DNA of 64,000 nt from Bosea sp. BIWAKO-01 (GCF_001748145.1 NZ_BCQA01000002.1:430139-494138), one strand, 5' to 3'. Counted from the first letter of the stretch, positions 38,014 to 46,400 are shown. Made by a program: numbers and translations. The notes: generated by a model from the sequence alone, not told the origin.

Positions 38014-39009
38014 ATGGACGTTGTCACCCGCAGGCGCATAATCGGGATTGCTGCCGCAGCCGGCGGCCTCGCGCTGCTGCCGCTCGGCTGCCCTGCCAGG
38101 GCCGAGGGGCATCTCGTGACCTGGCGGGGGCAGTGCATGGGGGCGGTCGCCTCGCTGCAGATCCACCACCACGACCGGGCCGAAGCGGAGCGCCTGATCG
38201 CTGCCGCAACGGCCGAAGCGGTGCGGCTTGAGCGCATCTTCAGCCTTCATCGCGACGACTCGGCGCTCGTACGGTTGAATCGCGATGGCGTCCTGATCGC
38301 GCCGCCGCCGGAACTCGTCGCGTTGCTCACGGATTGCCGCCGCTATTGGGCGCTCTCCGGCGGTGCCTTCGACCCGACGGTCCAGCGGCTCTGGACGCTG
38401 TATCACCGCCATTTCGCCCGGCCCGATGCAGATATGGCAGGGCCGTCACCGGAAGCATTGCGCGAGGCCCTCGATACGGTCGGGTTCGAGCAGGTCGTCG
38501 CCGATCCCGACCGCCTCCTGTTTCGACGCCGCGGTATGGCACTCACGCTGAACGGCATCGCCCAGGGCTATGTCACCGACCGGGTGGTCGCGCTGCTACG
38601 CGCCGGAGGCATCGACCGCAGTCTGGTCGACATGGGCGAACCCCGGGTGCTTGGCCCGCGCCCGGACGGTTCACCCTGGCAGATCGGCATCGCTGACCCG
38701 CAGGATCAGTCCCGGATCACCCGGGTGCTCGACGTCGTCGACGGAGCTGTCGCAACCTCGGCCGGCGATGGCTTCCGCTTCGACCGTGAAGGGCGGTTCC
38801 ACCATTTGCTCGATCCACGCAACGGCGCGTCGCCGGACCGCTATCGCACCGTGACCGTGGCGATGCCGACGGCGACGGCGGCAGACGCCCTGTCGACGGC
38901 CTTCAGCCTTATGCCTTTACAGGACATCATCCGAACGAGGCGCGCACTCGGAACTGGCTGCGTGTATCTGACGACCTCTGCCGGGCAAACGGAAGCTATC
39001 GGAGTTTGA
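38014..39009 (+). CDS. nosX: NosX, FAD:protein FMN transferase (ApbE family)
   Basis: A 331-residue periplasmic ApbE-like enzyme that attaches FMN to the NosR flavin domain. A twin-arginine-type signal (TRRRIIGIAAAAGGLALLPL) leads into MGAVASLQIHHHDRAEAERL, ALSGGAFDPTVQRLW, LNGIAQGYVTDRV, DMGEPRVLGPRPDGSPW and the C-terminal ATAADALSTAFSLMP. The start at ATG 38014 follows GAGGAGC. The longer frame upstream overlaps nosL and is not native. It closes the nos operon. Confidence 0.94.
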   Translation: MDVVTRRRIIGIAAAAGGLALLPLGCPARAEGHLVTWRGQCMGAVASLQIHHHDRAEAERLIAAATAEAVRLERIFSLHRDDSALVRLNRDGVLIAPPPELVALLTDCRRYWALSGGAFDPTVQRLWTLYHRHFARPDADMAGPSPEALREALDTVGFEQVVADPDRLLFRRRGMALTLNGIAQGYVTDRVVALLRAGGIDRSLVDMGEPRVLGPRPDGSPWQIGIADPQDQSRITRVLDVVDGAVATSAGDGFRFDREGRFHHLLDPRNGASPDRYRTVTVAMPTATAADALSTAFSLMPLQDIIRTRRALGTGCVYLTTSAGQTEAIGV

Positions 39010-39024
39010 ACAACAAGCTGTGTT

Positions 39025-39189
39025 GACCTCGGCGGCACCATCACGATGTCGGTCAAGATCTACATCGCGATCAATGATGGCGACTACGGCACGGCCGCCT
39101 CACTCTCGACGATCCTGCTCGTGCTGAGCGCCGGGGCGATCGATCTCGCCTTCCGCCTGCTCGGCCGCGACGAGCGCGCCTTGCTCTAA
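39025..39189 (+). pseudogene. ABC permease C-terminal remnant after nosX
   Basis: In the frame starting at 39025 the sequence reads DLGGTITMSVKIYIAINDGD, then [20 protein letters not shown] and [12 protein letters not shown] before a stop. This matches the C-terminal end of iron/thiamine/phosphonate-type ABC permeases. About 55 codons remain; nothing of the rest of the gene is here. It indicates a deletion at the 3' end of the nos cluster. Confidence 0.65.
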
Positions 39190-39236
39190 AGCATCGGCCC
39201 GAAAAGTGGATTGCGGTTTTCGGGAAAGCCGATGCA
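39190..39236. repeat. RIME-like palindromic repeat, copy 3
   Basis: The palindrome GCATCGGCCCGAAAAGTGGA, then TTGCGGTTTTCGGGAAAGCC and GATGC, is the cleanest copy: outer arms GCATCGGC/GCCGATGC and inner arms CCGAAAA/TTTTCGG. It lies directly after the ABC permease remnant. Same family as 27343 and 28788. Confidence 0.8.
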
Positions 39237-39344
39237 CCCCTACATGCGTTTGATTCGCAGCCGGGGTTCCCCCTCGCGAGAATAGCCCGGCGTTCTGAGG
39301 GCGTAGAAGCCCTCTGCGCTCGCCCAGGCTCCGAGACTTCGTCC

Positions 39345-39558
39345 GATGGATTGGACGAGCCATGACGCTATGCTGGATCGCAAAGAGCGACAGCAATGCG
39401 AAGTTGACCAGGAGTGCCTGCACAGCCGGCGCTGGCGGCCCGTCGTCGATACCCTTGGGCACAACAAACCCGCCGACGAAGCCAATCGCATAAACAAAGG
39501 TTAGGAAGAAGAACGCGTATGACAGCAGGCCATAGAGAAGGATCGCGGTCTTTCGCAT
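39345..39558 (-). pseudogene. Isoprenylcysteine/methanethiol methyltransferase-like membrane protein, N-terminal fragment
   Basis: The minus-strand frame from ATG 39556-39558 gives about 70 residues with two membrane helices ([20 protein letters not shown], then [22 protein letters not shown]), the start of an ICMT/MddA-like methyltransferase. After ARP the frame changes to a non-homologous sequence antisense to the repeat, so the catalytic part is lost. Full-length members have roughly 200-260 residues. Confidence 0.6.
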
Positions 39559-39994
39559 GGCTGGTACCTCGGTTGGCGCGATGAACGGTTGCAGTCGGCC
39601 GGCGTCGCGGTGAGGCGCGGTGAAAGTTCGAATATGGCGCGATGACCGATTGACCTCGGGACCTTAGCGAACTGCCTCCACAGCGTTGTCAGGCGTGATA
39701 CTCGACGATCCGCGGTGCAAATGTGATGGAAGTCACATTCGCAAAGGAACTCCTCCAGAAGGGGCCCACGAAACGGGCCATGCTTCCCTACGGCATGCTT
39801 GAGGTAACTCGGGCCGAGCGCCGCAGCCTTGGCCACGCCAGTACTGGCTCTCCGGAGAAACTGAGACTCCCTCCGTCTCTTCCGCTTATAAGTCGTTGAA
39901 ATCGTTGGAGTTTGTTCCTCTCGGTTCCACGCATTCTGACACAGCGGCCTGTCTCAGTCGGGATTGGAGGATCCCCAGTTGATTCGGGGACGCG
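39559..39994. other. Intergenic stretch before the recombinase
   Basis: About 435 bases with no supported gene. It contains the likely promoter of the methyltransferase remnant and of the recombinase. I saw no tRNA or obvious attachment-site duplication here. Confidence 0.4.
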
Positions 39995-41011
39995 ATGTAT
40001 CTGCATCGGCGAGGAACTCATTGGCGGTTTCGTAAGGCTGTCCCGGTCGATTTGGCCGAGCTCCTTGGCCTTCCTCAGTTGCGCCGGTCGCTGCGCACCA
40101 CAGACCCTGCGTTGGCGAGGCGGAGGGCGCTGCAAATGCTGGTTCGAGTCGATGACGTCTATGCGGTGCTGCGGTCCGGCCGACCGTTTCAGCCCACCAG
40201 GGAAATTGCACTCGCGCTTCTGGATGACGCCCTCAGTTTGAATAGCGAGACCGAGGCAAGGTTTTCGCTCAAGCACGAGATGATCCAGCGGACGCAAAAC
40301 GCGGTCGATGATTTTCTCGTTGAGGCTGAAAGCCTAGCCGAAGACCAGCATTTCAGCGGCGCGTTCGACGACGATTTAGGGCTAGTCGCTAGCGCGCCGA
40401 CTATGGTCACGAGAGCAGATGCCCTTTACCTGTTGAAGAAGGAGCGGCGGCGCAGCGCAGAAAACGCAGTTGCCGCGTCCCTATTGCAAGCTGTTGATCA
40501 GCTCGCGTCGGTCGACTTGAAGAAAATGGCTGAAGGCCAGGAATCGGCCAGCGCGACCATCCGGAATATGATGGCGGTGAAACCTGCTGTCGGCCTAGCG
40601 CAGTTCCAGGCAGTCCTTCACTCCGCTGTGGCCGAGCTTCAATCCGTGGCGGAACAGCTTGCCAGCTTCAAATCTACTGCAGTGCCGCAGATCGAAGCGG
40701 CATCAATCAGAGAGGTGATTGCGAGCGAGGTCCAAGGCGCTTTGGTGGGGGCTGAACGCTCGCGATGGTCCGCGGAGCCGCTGTCCGCAATGCTCAGAAG
40801 CTATGAAAAGGAGTTGAAGGCTCGCGCGAGCGGCTTGAAACACGAGGAGGACGTGAGAAAGCGGCTTTCAAATTTCCTTGAATTCACCGGCGACAAACCT
40901 GTGCGCGATATCTCGCGCGAAGATCCAAAAGTCTACCGGGATCATCTCGATAGTTTGCCTGACCGTTATGAGCTGCGCTTTAAGATCCGCGATATGCGCA
41001 CCCGCCAGTAG
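39995..41011 (+). pseudogene. Tyrosine recombinase (phage-type integrase), C-terminally truncated
   Basis: The 338-residue frame starts with the DUF6538-type N-terminal domain of integrases (MYLHRRGTHWRFRKAVPVDL, then LRTTDPALARRRALQMLV) and reaches the SAM-like core-binding domain (KHEEDVRKRLSNFLEFTGDK, ISREDPKVYRDHLDSLP). The catalytic domain with Arg-His-Arg-Tyr is absent: homology stops near 41,000, where it meets the SpvB-like fragment on the other strand. It cannot recombine DNA. Confidence 0.82.
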
Positions 41012-41398
41012 GAAGACCTGTGGGTGAGCCCGGTCATCATAGAGCGGCAGACCGCGGTCCGTACGGTACGTGATGGCAGGGACCGAAAGACTCCAGCCTA
41101 GGCCGAATGGCCCGTTGCCCGCGGCGGAATCGTAGGATAGCGAAAACTGCGGCCCAAAACCCATCCGCCCGGGCGAAACAGCAATGGGTACGGAAAAGGA
41201 TGCGGTCCCGTTGGCCGGATTGGCGGAGAAGCTCTCGCCCAGGCCCCGCATCGCTCCTCCGCCCTTGGGCAGCGATAGCTGGGGCGCGGTGGCAACGAAC
41301 CCAGCGCCGGGGCTCGACGGTTCGTTGCTCAGGGAGCCGACCGGCAAGAAAACCTCCGACGATGAGAGGTGGGGCGCTTTTGGAAATGGGTAGAGCGG
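41012..41398 (-). pseudogene. SpvB/Tc-toxin B-subunit N-terminal fragment
   Basis: The minus-strand frame reads LSLPKGGGAMRGLGESFSAN, PANGTASFSVPIAVSPGRMG, then FGPQFSLSYDSAAGNGPFGL and GWSLSVPAITYRTDRGLP. This is the diagnostic N-terminus of SpvB and insecticidal-toxin-complex TcB/TcaC proteins, which usually exceed 600 residues. Only about 125 remain. A stop lies just upstream of the frame with no ATG, and the 3' side is replaced by the truncated integrase, so it is broken at both ends. Confidence 0.8.
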
Positions 41399-41922
41399 TT
41401 AGACCTGCGCGCCTACCAGCCAGATGTAGGCCGTATTCACCTCGTCAGTGTTATCATTTCCGATGTTCCAACTTCACGTTATCTTGAACGGTAGGCGTCA
41501 AGCGCGCAGGCGGAAGGAGTTCGATGCAGTCTCCGATCGCGCGCACACTGACGATGATGATCAGGATGGACGTCGCACCGATCATAGCGGGGACGCCGAT
41601 TATCTGCGCAGAGCCCGCAACCGAATGAGAAACTCGCGAATGTTCGGATATTGCCGGCACCCGCCCCAATGGTCCGTGTTCAGAGTTGGCCCTTTTGTAT
41701 GGACCGGCTGCGTTTCACAACGGTTGGGCGCGATAACGGAAGTCGCTCATATGTATCCGGCCTACTGATCGGCTCGCGGGCCGTGGCCTCGTTGGGAATA
41801 CGCGCGCACCTTTGGCCTCATTACCAGATCGGCCGTTCAGCGGCCAAAAGGGCCACCAGGCTCTGGGTGCGCATATTGAATCCGTTCCATGCCTGCTCCG
41901 TCGCGAACTCCTTGGGAGGCTG
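41399..41922. other. Intergenic stretch, no convincing gene
   Basis: About 520 bases between the SpvB fragment and the IS110 transposase. A minus-strand frame (41454-41669) has one hydrophobic segment (IIGVPAMIGATSILIIIVSV) but no homology I recognise. The right part belongs to the IS110 flank. Confidence 0.35.
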
Positions 41923-42984
41923 CTAGATGGCGAGCGCCTCCTCGTGTGTGTCGAACGACCGTCCGTTGCGCAAAACGCTCCAGCTGATGCGAGCGAGCTT
42001 GTTGGCAAGGGCTGTCGCAAGCTTGTTGCGGTGAAGCCGCGGAGCCGCCTCCTTCAACCAGGTTCCGAAGCTGAACTTCTCCCAGTTCTGCGGTCTCATG
42101 ATGATGACCTTCGCGGCTTGGATGAACAGCATTCTCAGATAGGTGTTGCCCTGTTTCGAGATGCGCCCGAGCACGGTTCTCCCGCCGGTGCTGTATTGCC
42201 GCGGGACGAGACCGAGCCAGGCGCCAAAATCGCGGCCTCGGTCGAAGGCTTCACCGTCGCCGATCGCGGCGACCAGCGCCGTCGAGATGATTGGCCCGAC
42301 ACCTGGAACGCTCATGAGCCGTGTGCAAGCAGCCTGCTCGGCCGCGATCTTCTCGATCTCGGCGGTGATCGTCTCGATCCGCTCGTCGAGCCACAGCCAG
42401 TCCTCGTAGAGGCCGACGATCAGATCGCTCATACGAGGCGAGATCTCATCGGCACGGTTCTTCAGGATGTCGAAGAGCGAGGTGCGCAGGGCCCGCAACC
42501 CCGGCCGAATGGCGATACCCTGCTCGATCAGGAACGCCCGGATCTGGTTGACCGTTGCGGTTCGGCGCGAGACCAGCCGCGACCGGATGCGGTGGTAGGC
42601 CTGCAAGTCGAGTTCGTCCTGCGTCTTCTCCCGCACCACCCGCAGGTTCGGTCGCAGCGCGGCCTCCGCGATGGCCTCGGCATCGTTGTAGTCGTTCTTC
42701 TGCCCCTTCGCGAAAGGCTTGGCGTACTTCGCCGGAATGATGCGGGGCTCATGGCCGAGCCTGCGCAGCGTACGGGCAACGAAATGCGCACTTAGGCACG
42801 CCTCCATTCCGACGATGCAGGCAGGAAGGATCTTGAAGGTCTCTTCGAGCGCCAAGCGTCGGATCTTGCGCCGGAAGGCGATCTTGCCGTTCGCGTCGAA
42901 GCCGACGAGGTGAAAGACGTCCTTGCCGATATCGATGCCGATAACGGTGAGTTCTGCTTCAGTGTTCGAAGTCGTCCTGGTCAT
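41923..42984 (-). CDS. IS110-family transposase
   Basis: A 353-residue DEDD transposase. The N-terminal RuvC-like domain starts VIGIDIGKDVFHLVGFD and includes GMEACLSAHFVARTLRRLGH and QKNDYNDAEAIAEAALRP (acidic residues). The C-terminal transposase_20 domain has MSVPGVGPIISTALVAAIGD, FGAWLGLVPRQYSTGGR and the catalytic-Ser region ISKQGNTYLRMLFIQAAK. It appears complete. IS110 elements lack clear terminal inverted repeats, so I cannot set the element ends; they probably lie near 41,830 and 43,055. Confidence 0.95.
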   Translation of the reverse strand: MTRTTSNTEAELTVIGIDIGKDVFHLVGFDANGKIAFRRKIRRLALEETFKILPACIVGMEACLSAHFVARTLRRLGHEPRIIPAKYAKPFAKGQKNDYNDAEAIAEAALRPNLRVVREKTQDELDLQAYHRIRSRLVSRRTATVNQIRAFLIEQGIAIRPGLRALRTSLFDILKNRADEISPRMSDLIVGLYEDWLWLDERIETITAEIEKIAAEQAACTRLMSVPGVGPIISTALVAAIGDGEAFDRGRDFGAWLGLVPRQYSTGGRTVLGRISKQGNTYLRMLFIQAAKVIIMRPQNWEKFSFGTWLKEAAPRLHRNKLATALANKLARISWSVLRNGRSFDTHEEALAI

Positions 42985-43137
42985 GGGGCTGCTCCGGCTT
43001 GACGGTAAGGCCGCAGCTTACGCGGCCGCGGGAGCAGCCGGTCCATCCCATTACCCGACATCCAGGGAGTCTGCTTTCGGGCAGTCAAGGTTGCTATATC
43101 GGGATCTAGTGAAATTAATTGCACAACAGCGTAGGAA

Positions 43138-43184
43138 AAAACCCCGTAGCCACCAGCCTGGGAGCAGAGCTGCTACGGGGTTTT
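43138..43184 (-). terminator. Hairpin terminator of module A
   Basis: AACCCCGTAGC pairs with GCTACGGGGTT around a structured loop, with T-rich sequence on both sides, so it can stop transcription in both directions. On the minus strand it lies 60 bases beyond the 69-residue gene and is followed by TTTTTTCC. The same hairpin recurs in modules B and C. Confidence 0.8.
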
Positions 43185-43242
43185 GAGGAGCCCGACAGTG
43201 TCACCTGGGGAAGGGGTGCCGGGTTGTTGGATCAGCGTCGGC

Positions 43243-43452
43243 CTATCCGTTATCCCGGCTCCTGCCGTCCAATCGGGTCAGAGCAAAGTCATGCAATGCC
43301 GCATGGTGCGCCCGGTAGGCAGCTTGGTCAAGAAAAGACAAGATAAGTCCTTCAAATGCGCTCGCATTAACCTTACCGGACTTGATACGGGCAATGATGC
43401 CGTCCGCGTAGTCTGACACCCTGCCCCGGCAGCGCTGGTAATGCTCGTTCAT
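43243..43452 (-). CDS. Small hypothetical protein (module gene 2, copy A)
   Basis: A 69-residue protein beginning MNEHYQRCRGRVSDYADGII, then ARIKSGKVNASAFEGLILSF and a His-rich AYRAHHAALHDFALTRLDGR. It overlaps the 159-residue gene by four bases (ATGA), so translation is coupled. A frameshifted copy exists at 46726-46934 and a truncated one at 52436-52561. No domain is recognised; phage or mobile-island origin is inferred from context. Confidence 0.6.
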   Translation of the reverse strand: MNEHYQRCRGRVSDYADGIIARIKSGKVNASAFEGLILSFLDQAAYRAHHAALHDFALTRLDGRSRDNG

Positions 43453-43928
43453 GCCTCGCTCCGTCGGAAGAAGCGAACTGCTGCCTTGACCTCCGGTCCG
43501 TCCGTGGCGGCAACGACGAGGCGAAGGCTTTCCGTCGCCGAGAGGCTGGTGGGCGGCAGATGGGCGACCGCCGCGGCCCTCACCTCATCAAGCGCCTGCG
43601 CCATCCTGGCGGCGCGGGCCTCGATGGCGTCATGTGCCTTGCGCATCGCCTCGAGGGCGGCCTCGGCCAGCTCGGCGCGCTGCTCCAGAGAGGCGACCGC
43701 GTCCATCGCCATGACCCGGGTGTCAACGAGCATGTCCGCGAGGTCGTTGATGTGCGCCTTCGCGGTTTCCACGGCAGCGGGCGTGGCTGGCGGGTTGGGC
43801 AGCTCCACCGCTGGCGCGGACATGCGAGCGAGGGCTTCGGCAGCCTCGGAGAGCAGGGCAAACGTGGCCCCATCGGAGCGTGAGGCAAGCTGGAGCAGTC
43901 GCTCCTGGAGATCAGCCTTGGTCACCAT
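43449..43928 (-). CDS. Helical hypothetical protein (module gene 1, copy A)
   Basis: A 159-residue, mostly helical protein. It starts MVTKADLQERLLQLASRSDG, has an alanine/glutamate-rich coiled middle (HINDLADMLVDTRVMAMDAV, EQRAELAEAALEAMRKAHDA) and ends VVAATDGPEVKAAVRFFRRS. I start at ATG 43926-43928; the leader upstream is not shared with copy B. The equivalent gene in copy B is frameshifted, and only the 3' end survives in copy C. Function unknown. Confidence 0.6.
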   Translation of the reverse strand: MVTKADLQERLLQLASRSDGATFALLSEAAEALARMSAPAVELPNPPATPAAVETAKAHINDLADMLVDTRVMAMDAVASLEQRAELAEAALEAMRKAHDAIEARAARMAQALDEVRAAAVAHLPPTSLSATESLRLVVAATDGPEVKAAVRFFRRSEA

Positions 43929-43992
43929 CAGAGCCTCACGCAGAGTCTGAGAGCGCGGAGCAGTTGGGCGCCAGCCCATAGCCAGCACCGGT

Positions 43993-44104
43993 ATGATCAA
44001 CTTCAATCACACGTCCACCAACTACGTATTTGCGTCGGCGATCAGCGGCAATGGCACTGTCAATGGGCTCGCCGGCACGATCACGCTCACCGGTGCCAGC
44101 GGCG
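43993..44104 (+). pseudogene. Autotransporter passenger fragment (copy A)
   Basis: The plus-strand frame reads INFNHTSTNYVFASAISGNG and TVNGLAGTITLTGASG, the repeat style of autotransporter passenger domains (autotransporter-associated beta strand). Only about 37 codons survive, at the same place in both module copies, so the fragment was present before duplication. Confidence 0.6.
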
Positions 44105-44202
44105 CTTGCCCACCCACTATGTCGGTTTACCGCTCCTTAACCGTGGCGGGCGTCATTCTAAGGTGTCCATCAGAGTTGGGGGGCTCGGAGAGGACCGTGA
44201 CC

Positions 44203-44430
44203 ATGCAACTGCTCGATGCTGTGCGATCCGTCGTGGATCAATTCGTCGGCCTGCCAATTGCCTTTGTCGAACGCCAACTGATCCTGGCAACGCTGCGGGA
44301 AACCGGCGGCAACCGAATCCATGCCGCCTCTCTGCTCGGCATCTCCATCCGCACGTTGCGTAACAAAATTACGTTGTACGCAGCGGACGGCCACGACATA
44401 CCGGAACCTGCACATCCAGCGGCCCAATGA
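44203..44430 (+). CDS. Fis-type helix-turn-helix protein (copy A)
   Basis: A 75-residue protein that is essentially the DNA-binding tail of an NtrC/FlbD-type activator on its own: AFVERQLILATLRETGGNRI followed by HAASLLGISIRTLRNKITLY. Such stand-alone Fis-like proteins bind DNA as dimers. The start at ATG 44203 is the first that excludes the autotransporter fragment; a longer frame from 43993 fuses the two. Copy B is nearly identical at 53303-53530. Confidence 0.7.
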   Translation: MQLLDAVRSVVDQFVGLPIAFVERQLILATLRETGGNRIHAASLLGISIRTLRNKITLYAADGHDIPEPAHPAAQ

Positions 44431-44437
44431 GCGTGCG

Positions 44438-44664
44438 ATATCCCTTGCCACCTCGCACGGCATCGCCGCAGCAAACCTCGTCTCCTCCGCAACCATGGCC
44501 GGCCTACTGCGCTGCCTTGTGCGAAAGGCGTTTTGGAGGCCGCCGACATTAGGGAGATCTACGAAATCGCCCTTCTCATTCTTGAACAGCAGCAAGGCGC
44601 TGTGCCGGGCGCAGAAGCCACCTTCAATGCCGCCCGATCTGCAATTGAACGGCACCTGACGTAG
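44438..44664 (+). pseudogene. Small hypothetical gene, start and frame lost (copy A)
   Basis: This corresponds to the intact 75-residue gene at 53538-53765. In copy A the start codon is ATA and one base is missing near 44,520 (GTGCGAAAGGCG instead of GTGCAGAAAGGCA), shifting the frame. It therefore cannot make the protein. Confidence 0.7.
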
Positions 44665-45079
44665 TCGGCACCATATGCCGCATCAGATTGGCGGGAATGC
44701 ACCAACATGTGGGTCAAGAAAATTAAGAACACTCGTTATGAATATTTTGTGTTGTATCTCGCTTGCATCAATGAATAATCCCCCTCGCGTGAAGGCAGAG
44801 GCCGGTTGCAAGGCAGGCAAAAGATTACGCCTCCCGCAGTGAAAAGACGTCGGCTGAGGGGCGCTCGTCGTGGTCGACCCAAAATGGCCATCAAAACCAT
44901 CGATTGTGCCGAGATCGCTAAAATATACTAGGAAATTCTGGGTGAAATGCCACTTATCCTCGTTTATGCGCCATCGCTCCTGACCACAGTCTGAAAGAAG
45001 CTCTGATCAAGGGCCACACGATCAGGTCAGAACGGATCCTTACGTCAGGCGACCATGCGATCTTCAGCTGGAGATCTCC
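44665..45079. other. AT-richer intergenic stretch
   Basis: About 415 bases with lower GC than the surroundings, no supported gene, and probably the promoter for the small gene at 45080. I see no repeat or clear hairpin. Confidence 0.4.
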
Positions 45080-45244
45080 ATGAACCACGCGAAAAACTTG
45101 CCGCGGAGCAACAGCTTCATCGTCGGCCGGAGCCGTGACGGCAGTTGGACCGTTCGCGAGATCGATGGCTTTGTCGCGGCCACTTTCCCCAACCGCAGCG
45201 AGGCGATCCGCGCCCTTTACAGGTGTCCATGCCGGAGCGCTTGA
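45080..45244 (+). CDS. 54-residue DUF2188-like protein
   Basis: A short gene from ATG 45080 to TGA 45242-45244. The protein reads NSFIVGRSRDGSWTVREIDG and then FVAATFPNRSEAIRALYR, the pattern of DUF2188-like small proteins (a beta hairpin and one helix). The last residues (CPCRSA) depart from the usual ending, so the 3' end may be shifted. It lies 62 bases before the phasin gene on the same strand. Confidence 0.5.
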   Translation: MNHAKNLPRSNSFIVGRSRDGSWTVREIDGFVAATFPNRSEAIRALYRCPCRSA

Positions 45245-45306
45245 AGCTCTTCTTCAAAGCAGCGGGGTCGCAACCAGTCACAGTCTCATTGAGAGGAGAC
45301 AAGACC

Positions 45307-45675
45307 ATGCATGACCTGCCGAAAAACCTGATGGAGCCGTGGGAGACATCTCTCACCGCGGTCGTGAAGGCAAACAGGCTCGCCCTCGACAATCTGCAAA
45401 AGCTGAGTGTTCTGCAGATGGATATGCTCCGGACGTGCATGGACCTGGGCTTTGCGCGCCTGAGGGCCGCTGCGGATATCAAGGACGCGCAGGACTTCCT
45501 GGCTTTTCAGGCCGGCCAGATCGACGCCACGATAAGCCTGTCCGAGACGCTGGACGATGAAGGCAAGGCGCTGGCTGACCTCGGTGACGACATCATTGCC
45601 GAGTGCAGCAGGTTGACCGAAGATGTCGTCGGCCGACCGCCCCAGCCCCTGCAGCCCCCGCGTTGGGCCGCATGA
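45307..45675 (+). CDS. Phasin-family protein
   Basis: A 122-residue helical protein of the phasin type: MEPWETSLTAVVKANRLALD, then LQKLSVLQMDMLRTCMDLGF and DAQDFLAFQAGQIDATISLS. Phasins coat polyhydroxyalkanoate granules. The start at ATG 45307 follows GAGAGGAGACAAG; a longer frame begins inside the preceding gene. No pha synthesis gene is near, so it may be a stray copy. Confidence 0.82.
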   Translation: MHDLPKNLMEPWETSLTAVVKANRLALDNLQKLSVLQMDMLRTCMDLGFARLRAAADIKDAQDFLAFQAGQIDATISLSETLDDEGKALADLGDDIIAECSRLTEDVVGRPPQPLQPPRWAA

Positions 45676-45767
45676 GCGCCGCCCGCCATCTCGCTGTCGG
45701 ACCTCGCGGGCGGTGGCTCCCCCGGAACCTATGCGCTCGGCCTGGTGCGGCGGAACAAAAAAAAGCC

Positions 45768-45798
45768 CCGACCTGGATGACGTTGTTATCCAGGTCGG
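45768..45798 (-). terminator. Strong rho-independent terminator, minus strand
   Basis: CCGACCTGGAT pairs perfectly with ATCCAGGTCGG around nine bases. On the minus strand it is followed by GGCTTTTTTTTG, an eight-T tract. It should end the transcript of the small minus-strand genes at 46002-46330. Confidence 0.85.
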
Positions 45799-46001
45799 CG
45801 CGGGCCAGCAATGCCAGCATGACGAGGCTGCCGATAGCGGCATGGGAGATCAGCGCCTCTCTTCCGTGACCAAGGCCGGCACGCCGCTGGCGGGGCGCTG
45901 AACAACGTCCCACATCACCCAGGCTAGGTCATGCCGGGGGCTTTGGGTACGATCATCGGGCCACTAGGGCGGCAAAAACTTGGCCTGCCATTCCGCTTCG
46001 G

Positions 46002-46178
46002 TCAGGGGCGGCCCAGTTCCGCTTCATCCTCAGCAATTGTACCAGCAAGGCTCGCTTCCCATCCCTCATGGCTTGGCGGGCGGTTACTGACCACGAAGCG
46101 CGCACCATTATTGGAGCGTGCCGTCTCCAGATTTGCGATGCGCTGAGACAGTCGCGTTATGGTGCTTGGCCTCGTCAT
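46002..46178 (-). CDS. 58-residue hypothetical protein coupled to a DUF5681 remnant
   Basis: A short gene from ATG 46176-46178 to TGA 46002-46004. It begins MTRPSTITRLSQRIANLETA, then RFVVSNRPPSHEGWEASLAG and a very acidic end (IAEDEAELGRP). It overlaps the stop of the DUF5681-like frame by ATGA. The pairing of a DUF5681 gene with such a small gene is common in Rhizobiales mobile islands; the function is unknown. Confidence 0.6.
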   Translation of the reverse strand: MTRPSTITRLSQRIANLETARSNNGARFVVSNRPPSHEGWEASLAGTIAEDEAELGRP

Positions 46179-46400
46179 GCCCTTCCTCCTTCGAGCGCCT
46201 CGAGCCTGCGGTGCAGATCGGTGACCTCGATGGCCTTGGCATGGGCATCGACCAGCTTGCCGAGTTCAGCGGCTTCGGATGGGTCAGCTCCCCGGCTGCG
46301 ACTGCCTCCAGGATGGCATCTGGTCGTGCGCCGCCGCCACTCTCGCGCTGGGGGTGGTGATCGTCCGCTGGTTCGCTGGGCGCGCCGACGACGCAGTTCG
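46175..46400 (-). pseudogene. DUF5681-like protein, 3' fragment with frameshift
   Basis: Two minus-strand frames join to give RPDAILEAVAAGELT and then SEAAELGKLVDAHAKAIEVT and DLHRRLEALEGGRA, the usual C-terminus of DUF5681 proteins found in phages and mobile islands. A frameshift lies near 46,290 and the N-terminal part with its GRPKGSRN-type start is absent. Confidence 0.6.

Larger units (their letters stand above)
43056..44664. repeat. 1.6-kb duplicated module, copy A
   Basis: This stretch matches 52167-53765 in the same orientation, starting at CCCGACATCCAGGGAGTCTG and ending just after the shared GCAATTGAACGG block. It carries, in order: a hairpin terminator, two coupled minus-strand genes, an autotransporter-like fragment, a Fis-type gene and a fifth small gene. 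Copy A keeps the minus-strand genes intact and has lost the fifth gene. Confidence 0.85.

Noticed and set aside
39559..41011. Integrase next to a tRNA with att repeats
   Set aside because: I found no tRNA-like sequence nearby, and the recombinase has no catalytic domain.
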